Source: Sandaracinaceae bacterium (GTDB lineage Bacteria; Myxococcota_A; Polyangia; Polyangiales; Sandaracinaceae). From it: DNA of 64,000 nt. The DNA lies in the NCBI GenBank assembly GCA_020633195.1, contig JACKEC010000027.1, forward strand, positions 81,037 to 145,036. Direction: 5' to 3'. The notes under the pieces are model-generated. The model had not been told where the DNA came from. It did not search any database and saw only the letters and a program-made list of their open reading frames with translations. Below, piece after piece: positions 1-8,153 of this stretch; the first letter of the stretch is position 1, and each line of letters starts with the position of its first letter. Made by a program: the position numbers and the translations under genes.

Positions 1-348
1 ACGGTGGACCTGCTGATCATCGACGACTTCGCCCTCGAGCCGATGGACCGCGACGAGAGCCGCGACGTCTACCAGCTCTTCGTCGAGCGCTCCGGCCGCG
101 CCGCCACGATCGTCACCTCGAACCGCGACACCGCAGAGTGGATCGGCGCCTTCGCCGACGTCCTGCAGGCCCAGAGCGCCGTCGACCGCTTCATCAATGC
201 CGCCTACGACCTCGTCGTCGAGGGCGAGTCCTACCGGCCCCGGCTCAAGCCCAGCGTGAACGACGCGGACCCGCCGCCCCCGCAGCCGGTCGCCAAGAGC
301 CCGAGGCCGATTCGACGGCCAAGCCCGCACAAGCGTCGGGCCCGCTGA
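1..348 (+). CDS. istB: IS21-family helper ATPase IstB, C-terminal part (5' end outside window)
   Basis: IstB is the AAA+ ATPase that works with the IstA transposase in IS21-type transposition. The frame is open from base 1, so the gene starts upstream of the window. The visible part begins with a Walker B strand (LLIIDDF), followed by the conserved TSNR and DR-F-N segments near residues 38-65. The last 40 residues are Pro/Arg-rich and look like a variable tail. No istA is visible; it should lie to the left. The gene is followed by IS-end-like sequence and then directly by the CRISPR array, so a mobile element sits beside or inside the array locus. The family call is firm; element identity and completeness cannot be judged. 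Confidence 0.85.
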   Translation, partial: TVDLLIIDDFALEPMDRDESRDVYQLFVERSGRAATIVTSNRDTAEWIGAFADVLQAQSAVDRFINAAYDLVVEGESYRPRLKPSVNDADPPPPQPVAKSPRPIRRPSPHKRRAR

Positions 349-530
349 CGCGTGCCCTCCGGGGCGTCGGGCCCGCTACGCGGACCCTCCGACCGGATCG
401 ACAGCTGCGACTCCACGGGGCATGATCGCCGCCAGTCGCAACACCTCCCCCTGGTCCCATGACCCTGAACACAGGGTGGTCCCATGAGGGTGAACGGTGG
501 CACCTGACGTGCACGGTGGTCGCGTCGCAG
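349..530. mobile_element. Putative right end of the IS21-type element
   Basis: This is the noncoding stretch between istB and the first CRISPR repeat. It holds two related direct repeats, 453-470 and 478-495, both of the form GGTCCCATGA-NNN-TGAAC. Repeated subterminal motifs of this kind are typical of IS21-family ends. IS21 elements usually end in CA-3'; a CA occurs at 528-529, one base before the first repeat at 531. The exact end is an inference because the left end is outside the window. Confidence 0.45.
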
Positions 531-2905
531 CTCTCCGTCGACCTCGGTCGGCGGCCACGTTGAAGCGGCCTCCGCAGGGTGCCAGGCGGCGCCCCGCTCG
601 GTCGGTCGACCTCGGTCGGCGGCCCCGTTGAAGCTCAGCACTCCGACCGGATCTCTCCTCGGACGCCGGCCCGCTCTCCGTCGACCTCGGTCGCGCGGCC
701 CCGTTAAGCGGTACCCACACGGGACAACGGGGACGCATGGGACGAGCTCTCCGTCGACCTCGGTCGGCGGCCCCGTTGAAGCCCGCTCACCGTCGACGGT
801 CTGCCGCACCGCGCCAGCCTCTCCGTCGACCTCGGTCGGCGGCCCCCCGTTGAAGCGCGATCGTGCCTGCGGACAGCATCACGCGGGCCACCGGGATCTC
901 TCCGTCGACCTCGGTCGGCGGCCCTGTTGAAGCCGGCCGCATGGGGCACCGCGGCAGGTTCCACGAGATCTCTCCGTCGACCTCGGTCGCGGCCCTGCTG
1001 CCAGCAGCACCTGCTCGCAATCGGCCGAGGGCGCGTCCTCAGACCTGTCCGTCGACCTCGGTCGGCGGCCCTGTTGAAGCGACCGCGCTCACCGGCTCGT
1101 TGTCACGCGGTGCTTCTCCGTCGACCTCGGTCGGCGGCCCCGTTGAAGCGCCCTCGAGGCGCGTGCGGCGGCTCCTCCGTCGAAGCCGGTCGGCGGCCCC
1201 GCTGAAGCGTGAGCACCTGGAAGGTGTGCGCGCGCCTGCCGCGCATCCTCTCCGTCGACCTCGGTCGGCGGCCCGCGCGAAGCGGCCCGACGGCTACAAG
1301 TGCGCCACTCCGTCGACCTCGGTCGGCGGCCCCGAAAGCCGCGCCGTCGACCTACCGCAATAGCGACCCGGACCGTCACCTCCGTCGACCTCGGTCGGCG
1401 GCCCCGTAGCAAGCGACGCCCGACCGCGAGCGTTCGCGATCCCCTCCGTCGACCTCGGTCGGCGGCCCCGTTGAAGCCGAGTAGTAGGTGAACGATGACC
1501 CTGTTTCCCAGGGCTCTCCGTCGACCTCGGTCGGCGGCCCCCGTTGAAGCTCCTGCGTCGTGAGCAGCGCGGCGACGCGGATCTCGCGCCTCTCCGTCGA
1601 CCTCGGTCGGCGGCCCCGCTAGAGCGCGCTCGCGCCGGAGCCTGCGTGCTTCGGCTTCCGCACCTCTCCGTCGACCTCTGTCGGCGGCCCCGTTGAAGCA
1701 GGTCGAAGTCCACGTGCTGCACCTTGGTGGTCGGCCCTCTCCGTCGACCTCGGTCGGCGGCCCCGTTGAAGCCAGGGCCAGCACGGGAAGCGGCCCCGTT
1801 GAAGCCGAGACTCGCGGTCTCGCGTCGTCCACGGCCAAGCGGAGCTCTCCGTCGACCTCGGTCGGCGGCCCCGTTGAAGCCTCGAGAAGGCCGAGGGCGA
1901 CTGGCTGACGCTCGTCGCCTCTCCGCCGACCTCGGTTGGCGGCCCCGTTGAAGCACCTGCGCGAAGCTCGTGAAGACGACGTGCATCGGCACTCTCCGTC
2001 GACCTCGGTCGGCGGCCCCGTTGAAGCCCGACCGCGACGAAGAACACCTCCGAGCGCGAGACCGCTCTCCATCGACCTCGGTCGGCGGCCCCGTTGAAGC
2101 CGGCACGTGGTCCCCTCGCCGCTCGGGCACCTCCTCCTCACCGTCGACCTCGGTCGGCGGCCCCGTTGAGGCACCTGCGCGAAGCTCGTGAAGACGACGT
2201 GCATCGGCACTCTCCGTCGACCTCGGTCGGCGGCCCGGTTGAAGCCGCGTCATGTCCTCGTCGCGACGCTCGATGATCCCGCTCTCCGTCGACCTTGGTC
2301 GGCGGCCTCGTTGAAGCTAGTTGTCGGCGTCGCCGTCGTTGAGGATGGCGCGCGGCTCTCCGTCGACCTCGGTCGACGGCCCCGTTGAAGCGGCGGGGCG
2401 GTGGCGAAGCGTGCCGTCGACCGCATGGCTCTCCGTCAACCTCGGTCGGCGGCCTCGTTGAAGCTCGGTGAACGCGTCCCACGTGTCGCGGCGGATGGCC
2501 GCCTCTCCGTCGACCTCGGTCGGCGGCCCCGTTGAAGCATCCGCTCGAAGAGCTTGTCCCAGACCTCGCCGCTCGCCTTCCGTCGACCTCGGTCGGCGAC
2601 CCCGTTGAAGCAGTTGGTATTGGGTGTTCGGCACGACCACGGCGAACGCTCTCCGTCGACCTCGGTCGGCGGCCCCGTTGAAGCGTCGTCTTCTCGGCGC
2701 TCATCGAGGCGGGCCGCCGCCTCTCCGTCGACCTCGGTCGGCGGCCCCGTTGAAGCTGGCAGTTCATCGCGGGCGACAAGCCCCAGCTGACCACGCTCTC
2801 CGTCGACCTCGGTCGGCGGCCCCGTTGAAGCCCTCGCGTCGCTGGCGCGCGCTGCGAGCTCGCGCGCACTGTCCGTCAACCACTCGGTCGACGGCGCGGT
2901 GAAGC
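531..2905 (+). CRISPR. CRISPR array, 34 repeat units, partly decayed, no adjacent cas genes
   Basis: A 36-bp repeat recurs with a period of about 73 bp and is separated by unrelated spacers. Typical spacers are 33-38 bp; a few are shorter next to damaged units. The repeat contains a near-palindrome (CCGTCGACC / GGTCGGCGG, one G-U pair) and ends in GTTGAAGC, resembling the ATTGAAA(C/G) end of many transcribed repeats, so the plus strand is probably the crRNA strand. Eight repeats match the consensus exactly: those at 747, 1737, 1845, 1992, 2503, 2649, 2721 and 2796. Repeats at 599-709, 819-1005, 1173-1414, 1590 and 2869 carry several changes. The unit at 1791-1805 is truncated to its last 15 bp. 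The spacer at 1955-1991 is identical to that at 2173-2209. No cas genes lie to the right; the left side is cut by the window edge. Type cannot be assigned. Confidence 0.9.
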
Positions 2906-3027
2906 GCGGCCGCCGCACTAGCCTAAGGATCTAGTGGGGGAGCTCTGCATCGACTTCGGTCGGCTCGAGTCGCGCGAGGCCTCGTCGTAGACCTCGTTCG
3001 CGGCCCACTCGAAGGGCTCACCCCGCC
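2906..3027. repeat. Degenerate CRISPR repeat relics downstream of the array
   Basis: Two segments still resemble the array repeat. One lies at about 2943-2964 (CTCTGCATCGACTTCGGTCGG) and one at about 2981-3014 (TCGTAGACCTCGTTCGCGGCCC and a terminal CGAAG). They keep roughly the array spacing, so they are probably eroded terminal repeats. No gene is seen here. Confidence 0.5.
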
Positions 3028-3249
3028 TCACTGCATCGTCGGCACCCACCACCACCACCAGGTGAGGCTCGTCCCGCTCGGCCCGGCGATCGCAGAGCCA
3101 CCCTCGGCGGCCGGCTCGCTCGCCGCGGAGCCCTCGGCCGTCTCACCGCGATCGATGCCCGGATCGGTGTGGGCGAACGCGGTGCCAGCGAGACACCACA
3201 GCGCGGCCGTCAGAAAGAAGAGAGGGCCCAGCTTCGACAGGTTGTTCAT
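3028..3249 (-). CDS. Small exported protein with five-tryptophan C-terminus
   Basis: A 73-residue protein starting MNNLSKLGPLFFLTAALW. It has a clear Sec-type signal peptide: a hydrophobic core and a likely cleavage after AFA, near residue 26. The mature part is about 47 residues, acidic and Ala/Gly/Ser-rich, and ends in LTWWWWWVPTMQ. Five consecutive Trp residues near the C-terminus suggest association with a membrane interface or an aromatic surface, but this is only inference. A longer ORF extends upstream to 3333, but the internal Met immediately before the signal peptide is the natural start. No family is recognised. It sits alone between the CRISPR relics and the aldo/keto reductase. 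Existence as a gene is plausible rather than certain. Confidence 0.5.
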   Translation of the reverse strand: MNNLSKLGPLFFLTAALWCLAGTAFAHTDPGIDRGETAEGSAASEPAAEGGSAIAGPSGTSLTWWWWWVPTMQ

Positions 3250-3352
3250 GCCTCGGATCAGAGCAGCGTTCGTGCCACGAGACGACACCCGCAGCGGCGA
3301 ACGCGACTCCGACCTCGGCGCCGCGCGGCGCACTGTCCCGTCACAGCACCCC

Positions 3353-4336
3353 CTACCGCTCGCTGTCGAGGTGCTTCATCTGCTCGGCCCCGTAGCGCGT
3401 GCCGCCGACGGCGTCGCGGGGGACGAGGGCCTCGAGCGCGGTCACGTCGGCGTCCGAGAGCGGCCGATCGAGCGCGCCGAGGGCGTCGCTCCACTGCGCG
3501 CTGGTGCGGGCGCCGATCACGGGGAGCAAGGCGGGTTGCTTGGCGAGGGCCCAGGCGATCGCGAGCTGGCCGGGGGTCATGGAGCGCGCCTCGGCGAAGC
3601 CGCGCACGGCGTCGACGACGGCGTCGTTGCGCTCCTTGTGATCTCCGGTGAAGCGCGGGAGGTAGGCGCGGTAGTCGCGCGGGCCCTTCGGGGTGCTGCC
3701 GCCGAGGAGGCCGCGCGAGAGGACGCCGTAGAGGGTGGCGCTGACGCCGAGCTCGTCGAGGACCGGGAAGATGCTGTCCTCGGGGTTGCGGGTCACGAGG
3801 GCGTACTCGATCTGGAGGTCGGCGACGGGGTGCACGGCGTGCGCGCGGCGGATGGTGTCGGCGCCGACCTCGGAGAGGCCGAGGTGGCGGACGTAGCCCG
3901 CCTTCACGAGGTCGGCGATCGCGCCGACGGTGTCCTCGATGGGGACGTTGGGGTCGAGGCGCGCCGGTCGATAGATGTCGATCGCCTCGACGCCGAGGCG
4001 GTTGAGGCTGTACGCGGCGAAGGTCTTCAGCGCGCTGGGGCGGTTGTCGACACCGAGCCAGCTGCCGTCGGGGCCGCGCAGGGCGCCGAACTTCACGGAG
4101 AGGACGACGCGGTCGCGCCGCCCCTCGATCGCGCGGCCGATCAGGGCCTCGTTGTGCCCCATGCCGTAGAAGTCGCCGGTGTCGAGGAGGACGGGGCCTC
4201 GCTCGGTCGCGGCGTGGATGGTGCGGATCGCCTCGGCCTCGTCCGAGGCGCCGTACATGCCGCTCATCCCCATGCAGCCGAGGCCGATCCCGAGCACCTC
4301 GGGTCCGTTCGTTCCGAGCTTCGTCGTCTTCGTCAT
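3353..4336 (-). CDS. Aldo/keto reductase
   Basis: A 327-residue NADPH-dependent oxidoreductase of the aldo/keto reductase superfamily, a TIM barrel that reduces aldehydes or ketones. The N-terminus MTKTTKLGTNGPEVLGIGLG is typical of the AKR13/YakC-like group. Visible features are LLDTGDFYGMGHNE with catalytic Asp and Tyr (about residues 50-60), SVKFG with the catalytic Lys, and LGLSEVGADTIRRAH around residue 150. The cofactor segment PVIGARTSAQ lies near residue 275. A strong ribosome site (GAGGAGAG) precedes the start. It is divergent from the LysR gene, separated by a short spacer with a palindrome, so that regulator probably controls it. The usual DIYxxHR segment reads DIYRPAR here, which replaces the catalytic His and may alter activity. 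Confidence 0.9.
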   Translation of the reverse strand: MTKTTKLGTNGPEVLGIGLGCMGMSGMYGASDEAEAIRTIHAATERGPVLLDTGDFYGMGHNEALIGRAIEGRRDRVVLSVKFGALRGPDGSWLGVDNRPSALKTFAAYSLNRLGVEAIDIYRPARLDPNVPIEDTVGAIADLVKAGYVRHLGLSEVGADTIRRAHAVHPVADLQIEYALVTRNPEDSIFPVLDELGVSATLYGVLSRGLLGGSTPKGPRDYRAYLPRFTGDHKERNDAVVDAVRGFAEARSMTPGQLAIAWALAKQPALLPVIGARTSAQWSDALGALDRPLSDADVTALEALVPRDAVGGTRYGAEQMKHLDSER

Positions 4337-4399
4337 CGCGCTCTCCTCTCGTCTTCCGAGGGGACGATGCGCGCTCGCCATCCATGAAACCAACGAATA

Positions 4400-5326
4400 A
4401 TGTTCATGGAACACATGAACACAGATTCTACGAGGAACCTCGACCTGAACCTGCTGCGCGTCTTCGTCGTGGTCGCCGACGCGGGCAGCGTGACGGAAGC
4501 GGCGAAGCACCTCTACCTGACCCAGCCGGCGGTCAGCGCGGCGCTCAAGCGCCTGCGCGAGGCGGTGGGCGCGCGCCTCTTCGCCCGCCAGGGTCGGCGC
4601 CTGGTCCTGACGTCGCGCGGCGAGGCGCTCCTCACCGACGTCCGGCCTCACCTGCGGGCGCTGCTCGACGCGGCGTTCGCGCCCTCGCGCTTCGACCCGG
4701 CCACGAGCGAGCGGACCGTGCGCCTCGGGCTCGCCGACTCGACGGTGGCCTGGCTCCTCGCGCCGCTCCTGCGGATCCTCGAGCGGGACGCGCCGAACCT
4801 CCGCGTGGTCGTCCTGCCGGTCCAGTTCCGGAGCGTCGGGGCGGCGATGCTGTCGGGCCGCGTCGACCTGGCCGTGACGGTCGCCGACGATCTCCCCGCC
4901 GGGGTGTCGCGGAGGACGCTCTACCACGGCAACTTCGTTTGCCTGTACGACCCGGCGCACGTCCGGCTCGGGAGGCGCCCGACGCTCGAGCGCTACCTCG
5001 CGCAGCGCCACGTCATCGTCTCCTACAACGGCGACCTGCGCGGCATCCTCGAGGACATCTTCGGCGTCACGCGGCAGGTCCGGTGCTCGGTCGCGAGCTT
5101 CGACGCCATCGGGCCGGTGGTCGACGGCTCACAGCTCGTCGCGACGGTGCCCGCGCGGGTCGCCGACACGATCCTGGCGCTCCGGCCGCACCTGGCCACC
5201 GCCCGGGTGCCCGTGCGCATGCAGGGGACGCCCGTCGAGCTCCTCGCGCGGCGGGCCGTCGAGGACGACCCGGCCGTCCGCTACGTGCGCGATCGGCTGT
5301 TCGAGATCGCCGAGGCCGACGCGTAG
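4400..5326 (+). CDS. LysR-family transcriptional regulator
   Basis: A 308-residue regulator with the usual LysR layout. An N-terminal winged helix-turn-helix occupies about residues 14-75 (LDLNLLRVFVVVADAGSVTE, then YLTQPAVSAALKRLRE), followed by a LysR substrate-binding domain from about residue 95. The effector domain includes VDLAVTVADDLPAGV. Three in-frame ATGs lie close together at 4400, 4406 and 4415. The third places the start about nine residues before the HTH, as is usual, but overlaps the palindrome; no good ribosome site separates them. The divergent aldo/keto reductase is the obvious candidate target. The effector is unknown. Confidence 0.9.
   Translation: MFMEHMNTDSTRNLDLNLLRVFVVVADAGSVTEAAKHLYLTQPAVSAALKRLREAVGARLFARQGRRLVLTSRGEALLTDVRPHLRALLDAAFAPSRFDPATSERTVRLGLADSTVAWLLAPLLRILERDAPNLRVVVLPVQFRSVGAAMLSGRVDLAVTVADDLPAGVSRRTLYHGNFVCLYDPAHVRLGRRPTLERYLAQRHVIVSYNGDLRGILEDIFGVTRQVRCSVASFDAIGPVVDGSQLVATVPARVADTILALRPHLATARVPVRMQGTPVELLARRAVEDDPAVRYVRDRLFEIAEADA
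4402..4420. promoter_or_regulatory. Palindrome between divergent AKR and LysR genes (candidate LysR operator)
   Basis: GTTCATG-GAACA-CATGAAC is a perfect 7-bp inverted repeat with a 5-bp spacer. It overlaps the possible start codons of the LysR gene (ATG at 4400, 4406 and 4415). A related half-site (CATGAAAC) lies at 4383-4390. LysR regulators normally bind interrupted dyads in such divergent regions and repress themselves. The assignment is by position and symmetry only. Confidence 0.5.
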
Positions 5327-5522
5327 GGATCACGTTCGATCCCCGCCCGGCCGCGGCACCCTGACCCATCCCCCGAGGGGTTGGGGCAGAATGACCCGCG
5401 CCCCAAGCCTCGCCCGGGCCGGCGGCGCCGCGAGCCTCGCGGATCGCCCACGAATTCGGGGTCGCCCTCGAGCGGCGGGAGGGCCGACGGACCTGGCCTG
5501 GTTCTCGCACAGGGGGCGCCGC

Positions 5523-6401
5523 ATGCCCCGCCGCTCCGCCTCCGAGCTCCTCTCGCTCACCCTCGCGGTGGGCTCGATCCTCGTCGCGCCCGGCTGCATC
5601 GCCATGCGCGATCAGGTGACCACCCTCGAGGGCCGGGTCGCCGCGACGGAGACCCGGCTCCAGGAGCTCGAGGCGGAGCGCGCCGCCGAGCGCGAGCAGC
5701 TCGACCAGCGCCTCGCCGCCACGCAGGCGGTGCTCGACGAGGCGAGCCGGGTGCTCCGTCGCAACAGCGCCGACGACGGGCTGCGCCTCGACGCGCTCGA
5801 GCAGGCGCTCGGTGAGGCGCGAGGCGAGGCGGCCGAGGCCCGCGACGTGGCGGAGAGCAGCGTCCGCGGGATCGAGGCGCTCCAGAACGACGCCCGCGAG
5901 CAGCGCACGCAGGCGGACGTGGAGCAGCAGCGGATCGCGCGGCGCCTCGACGAGGTCGCCCGCGCCGCGGGGATGGACATCCCGGCGCGCGCCGACGAGA
6001 TCCCGGCCGACGCCGACGCGCACTTCCAGGCCGCGAACCTCGCCCTGCGCGCCGGCGAGCACTCCCGGGCCCGCGCGCTGTTCCGCGCGTTCATCGAGCG
6101 CTACCCGAGCGAGCCGCGGGCCGACGACGCCCAGTACATGCTCGGGGTCAGCTACGCCCGACAGGGGCAGCCCTCCGCCGCGCTCGCGGAGCTGCGCCGG
6201 ATCCTCGCCCTCTACCGGACGGGCGACGTCGTGGACAAGGCGCTCTTCGACATGGCCGAGGCGTTCGTGCAGCTCGGCTCGTGCAGCGACGCCCGCGACG
6301 CGCTCCAGGCGCTCATCACGACCCAGCCTCGCTCGCCCCTCGTCGCCCGGAGCCGGACGCGCCTGCGCGAGCTGACCCGGACCAACTGCGTCGAGGCCTG
6401 A
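5523..6401 (+). CDS. cpoB: YbgF/CpoB-like lipoprotein with coiled coil and TPR domain
   Basis: A protein of about 292 residues that co-ordinates outer-membrane constriction with the Tol-Pal complex in the known family. It starts MPRRSASELLSL, has a lipoprotein-type signal ending VAPGC, a long Glu/Arg/Ala coiled coil (about residues 25-150), and C-terminal tetratricopeptide repeats (AHFQAANLALRAGEHSRA..., DDAQYMLGVSYARQGQ..., KALFDMAEAFVQLG...). This is the CpoB order. E. coli CpoB has a plain signal peptide, so lipidation is a difference. An ORF extends upstream to 5391, but the signal peptide fixes the start at 5523. It is the first gene of the tol-pal operon. It could also be described as a generic outer-membrane TPR lipoprotein. 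Confidence 0.75.
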   Translation: MPRRSASELLSLTLAVGSILVAPGCIAMRDQVTTLEGRVAATETRLQELEAERAAEREQLDQRLAATQAVLDEASRVLRRNSADDGLRLDALEQALGEARGEAAEARDVAESSVRGIEALQNDAREQRTQADVEQQRIARRLDEVARAAGMDIPARADEIPADADAHFQAANLALRAGEHSRARALFRAFIERYPSEPRADDAQYMLGVSYARQGQPSAALAELRRILALYRTGDVVDKALFDMAEAFVQLGSCSDARDALQALITTQPRSPLVARSRTRLRELTRTNCVEA

Positions 6402-6466
6402 CCTCGATGACCGTTCGATCTCGTCCCGTCCTTCAACCCCAGCCGCCCACCAAGGAGCCCCGTTCG

Positions 6467-6991
6467 ATGAACACCGTCCGAATCCTCGTCGTGATCACCC
6501 TCGCCCTCGCCTTCACCGCGGGCTGCAACGACGACGACGACGCCCGCGCCGACGACACCAGCGGCGGGGAGAGCGGCGACGCCCAGACCGGCCCCACGCC
6601 GACCTCGGTCCAGCGCCACGTGGACCTGACCCCCGCCAACGGCGGCGGGGGCGGCGGGCACTGCAGCCTGAGCACGATCTACTTCACCTACGACGCGGCG
6701 GAGCTCGACGCGGCCTCGCGCGCCGCGATCCAGGAGGCGGTCGAGTGCTTCCGGACGCAGGGCGCGCCCACCCGGCTCCACCTCACCGGCGCCACCGACC
6801 CGCGCGGCACCGAGGAGTACAACGTCGCGCTCGGCGAGCGACGCGCGCAGGCGGTCAGCCGCTACCTCACCAGCCTCGGCGTCGACGCCGGCCGCGTCGC
6901 CGTCCACTCGATGGGCGAGGAGGCCGCCGAGGGCACCGACGAGCAGGGCTGGGCTCGCGACCGCAACGTCACCGCCGCCACCGAAGACTGA
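6467..6991 (+). CDS. pal: Peptidoglycan-associated lipoprotein Pal (OmpA-like)
   Basis: A 174-residue outer-membrane lipoprotein that binds peptidoglycan and the TolB/TolA partners. The signal peptide ends in the lipobox FTAGC (near residue 20). A flexible Asp/Gly linker follows, then the OmpA C-terminal domain from IYFTYDAAELD onwards. The conserved core reads GATDPRGTEEYNVALGERRA, which keeps the Asp and Arg that bind diaminopimelate; the usual His of GHTD is replaced. A clear AAGGAG ribosome site supports this start. The domain is slightly shorter than in E. coli Pal and ends soon after RNVTAATED. It lies between the CpoB-like gene and tolQ in one operon. Confidence 0.88.
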   Translation: MNTVRILVVITLALAFTAGCNDDDDARADDTSGGESGDAQTGPTPTSVQRHVDLTPANGGGGGGHCSLSTIYFTYDAAELDAASRAAIQEAVECFRTQGAPTRLHLTGATDPRGTEEYNVALGERRAQAVSRYLTSLGVDAGRVAVHSMGEEAAEGTDEQGWARDRNVTAATED

Positions 6992-7018
6992 CCTCCGACC
7001 GCGACGAAGGAGCCCCTC

Positions 7019-7729
7019 ATGGACACCCCCCCGAGCTCGGGCGTCGAGCTGAACGCCCTCGACCTGATCGCGCAGGCCTCGACCGTCGTGCAACTCGTGT
7101 TGCTCGTCCTGTTCCTGATGATGCTGGCCTGCTGGTTCATCATCGGCGCCAAGATGGTGCGGCTGAACCAGGCCCGGAAGCTCAGCCGCGCGTTCCTCGA
7201 GCTGTTCTGGGCCGAGGACGAGACGCGCCCCTGGGACAACGACAGCATGAAGGACATCCACGCCCAGCTGCCGACCTACACGGGCTCGCCGCTCGCCACC
7301 GTGTTCCGGGCGGGCTACTCGGAGCTGGCGCGGATCTCCCGCAAGAGCACCCCCGACAGCGGCGACGTCCACAACCTCGAGCGGGCGCTGCGCCGCGCGC
7401 AGAACGCGGAGATGACCCGCCTCGAGAACCTCATCCCGGTCCTCGCGACCACGGGCTCGACGGCCCCCTTCATCGGGCTCTTCGGGACCGTCTGGGGGAT
7501 CATGAGCGCGTTCGTCTCGATCGGGCACTCGCACGCCGCGACGTTGGACGTGGTCGCGCCCGGCATCGCCGAGGCGCTGATCGCCACCGCGATCGGCCTC
7601 GCCGCCGCGATCCCCGCCGTGATGGCCTACAACTACTTCGTGCGGCGCATCAAGGTGGTGCGGCACGAGGTGGACGCCTTCTCGAGCGACTACCTCAACA
7701 TCATCCAGCGCCACCTGCTCGCGGAGTGA
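7019..7729 (+). CDS. tolQ: TolQ/ExbB/MotA-type proton channel subunit
   Basis: A 236-residue inner-membrane protein that, with TolR, forms the proton-driven motor of the Tol-Pal system. The first membrane helix (VVQLVLLVLFLMMLACWFII) is at about residues 24-43. The second and third, conserved ones begin at LVPVLATTGSTAPFIGLFGT-like sequence (about residues 139-157) and at EALIATAIGLAAAIPAVMAY (about residues 183-202). The conserved Thr and Gly of the channel are present. An AAGGAG ribosome site lies just upstream and tolR follows after 4 bp. The TolQ rather than ExbB label rests on the pal/tolB context. Confidence 0.9.
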   Translation: MDTPPSSGVELNALDLIAQASTVVQLVLLVLFLMMLACWFIIGAKMVRLNQARKLSRAFLELFWAEDETRPWDNDSMKDIHAQLPTYTGSPLATVFRAGYSELARISRKSTPDSGDVHNLERALRRAQNAEMTRLENLIPVLATTGSTAPFIGLFGTVWGIMSAFVSIGHSHAATLDVVAPGIAEALIATAIGLAAAIPAVMAYNYFVRRIKVVRHEVDAFSSDYLNIIQRHLLAE

Positions 7730-7733
7730 CGTC

Positions 7734-8153
7734 ATGGCGATGAGCACCTCCGAGCAGGGCGACGACACCCCCCTGAGCGAGATCAACGTCACGCCGATGG
7801 TCGACGTGATGCTGGTCCTCTTGATCATCTTCATGGTCGCGGCCCCGATGCTCACCACCGGGCTCGACATCGACCTGCCGAGCGCCGCCGCGCCGAGCAT
7901 GCCGATCGACCCCGAGCAGGTGGTCATCACGGTCCTCGCCGACGGCACCATCCACCTCGGGGAGGACCTGGTGGCGAGCCCCGCCGAGCTCGAGGCGCAG
8001 CTCCGGGACCGGGGCCTCGAGGAGGTCTACGTGCAGGGTGACGACGCGGTGCCTTACGGCGTCGTCGTCCGGGTCCTCGCCGCGGTCCGCGCGGCGGGCA
8101 TCGGCAACATGGGCCTCGTCACCGACCCGCTCGATCGGGCCGACGCGCCGTGA
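7734..8153 (+). CDS. tolR: TolR/ExbD-type motor subunit
   Basis: A 139-residue protein with a single N-terminal membrane helix and a periplasmic domain. It pairs with TolQ to convert the proton gradient into movement of the transducer. The diagnostic motif is LSEINVTPMVDVMLVLLIIF near residues 14-33, with the essential membrane Asp in MVDVML. The C-terminal part (VVITVLADGTIHLGEDLVAS ... VYVQGDDAVPYGVVVRVLAA) is the usual ExbD periplasmic fold. Its stop codon overlaps the GTG start of the next gene by four bases, so the two are likely translationally coupled. Confidence 0.92.
   Translation: MAMSTSEQGDDTPLSEINVTPMVDVMLVLLIIFMVAAPMLTTGLDIDLPSAAAPSMPIDPEQVVITVLADGTIHLGEDLVASPAELEAQLRDRGLEEVYVQGDDAVPYGVVVRVLAAVRAAGIGNMGLVTDPLDRADAP

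Noticed and set aside
1089..2918. Long reading frames through the CRISPR array with repeated FNGAADRGRRR, ASTGPPTEVDGE or LQRGRRPRSTE peptides
   Set aside because: They arise from the 36-bp repeat read in successive frames; they shift frame with every spacer of different length and lack ribosome sites. A CRISPR array explains the pattern better.
5290..5345. T-loop-like GTTCGATCC near 5333, as a possible tRNA
   Set aside because: No acceptor, D or anticodon stems can be formed around it, and it sits at the end of the LysR gene.
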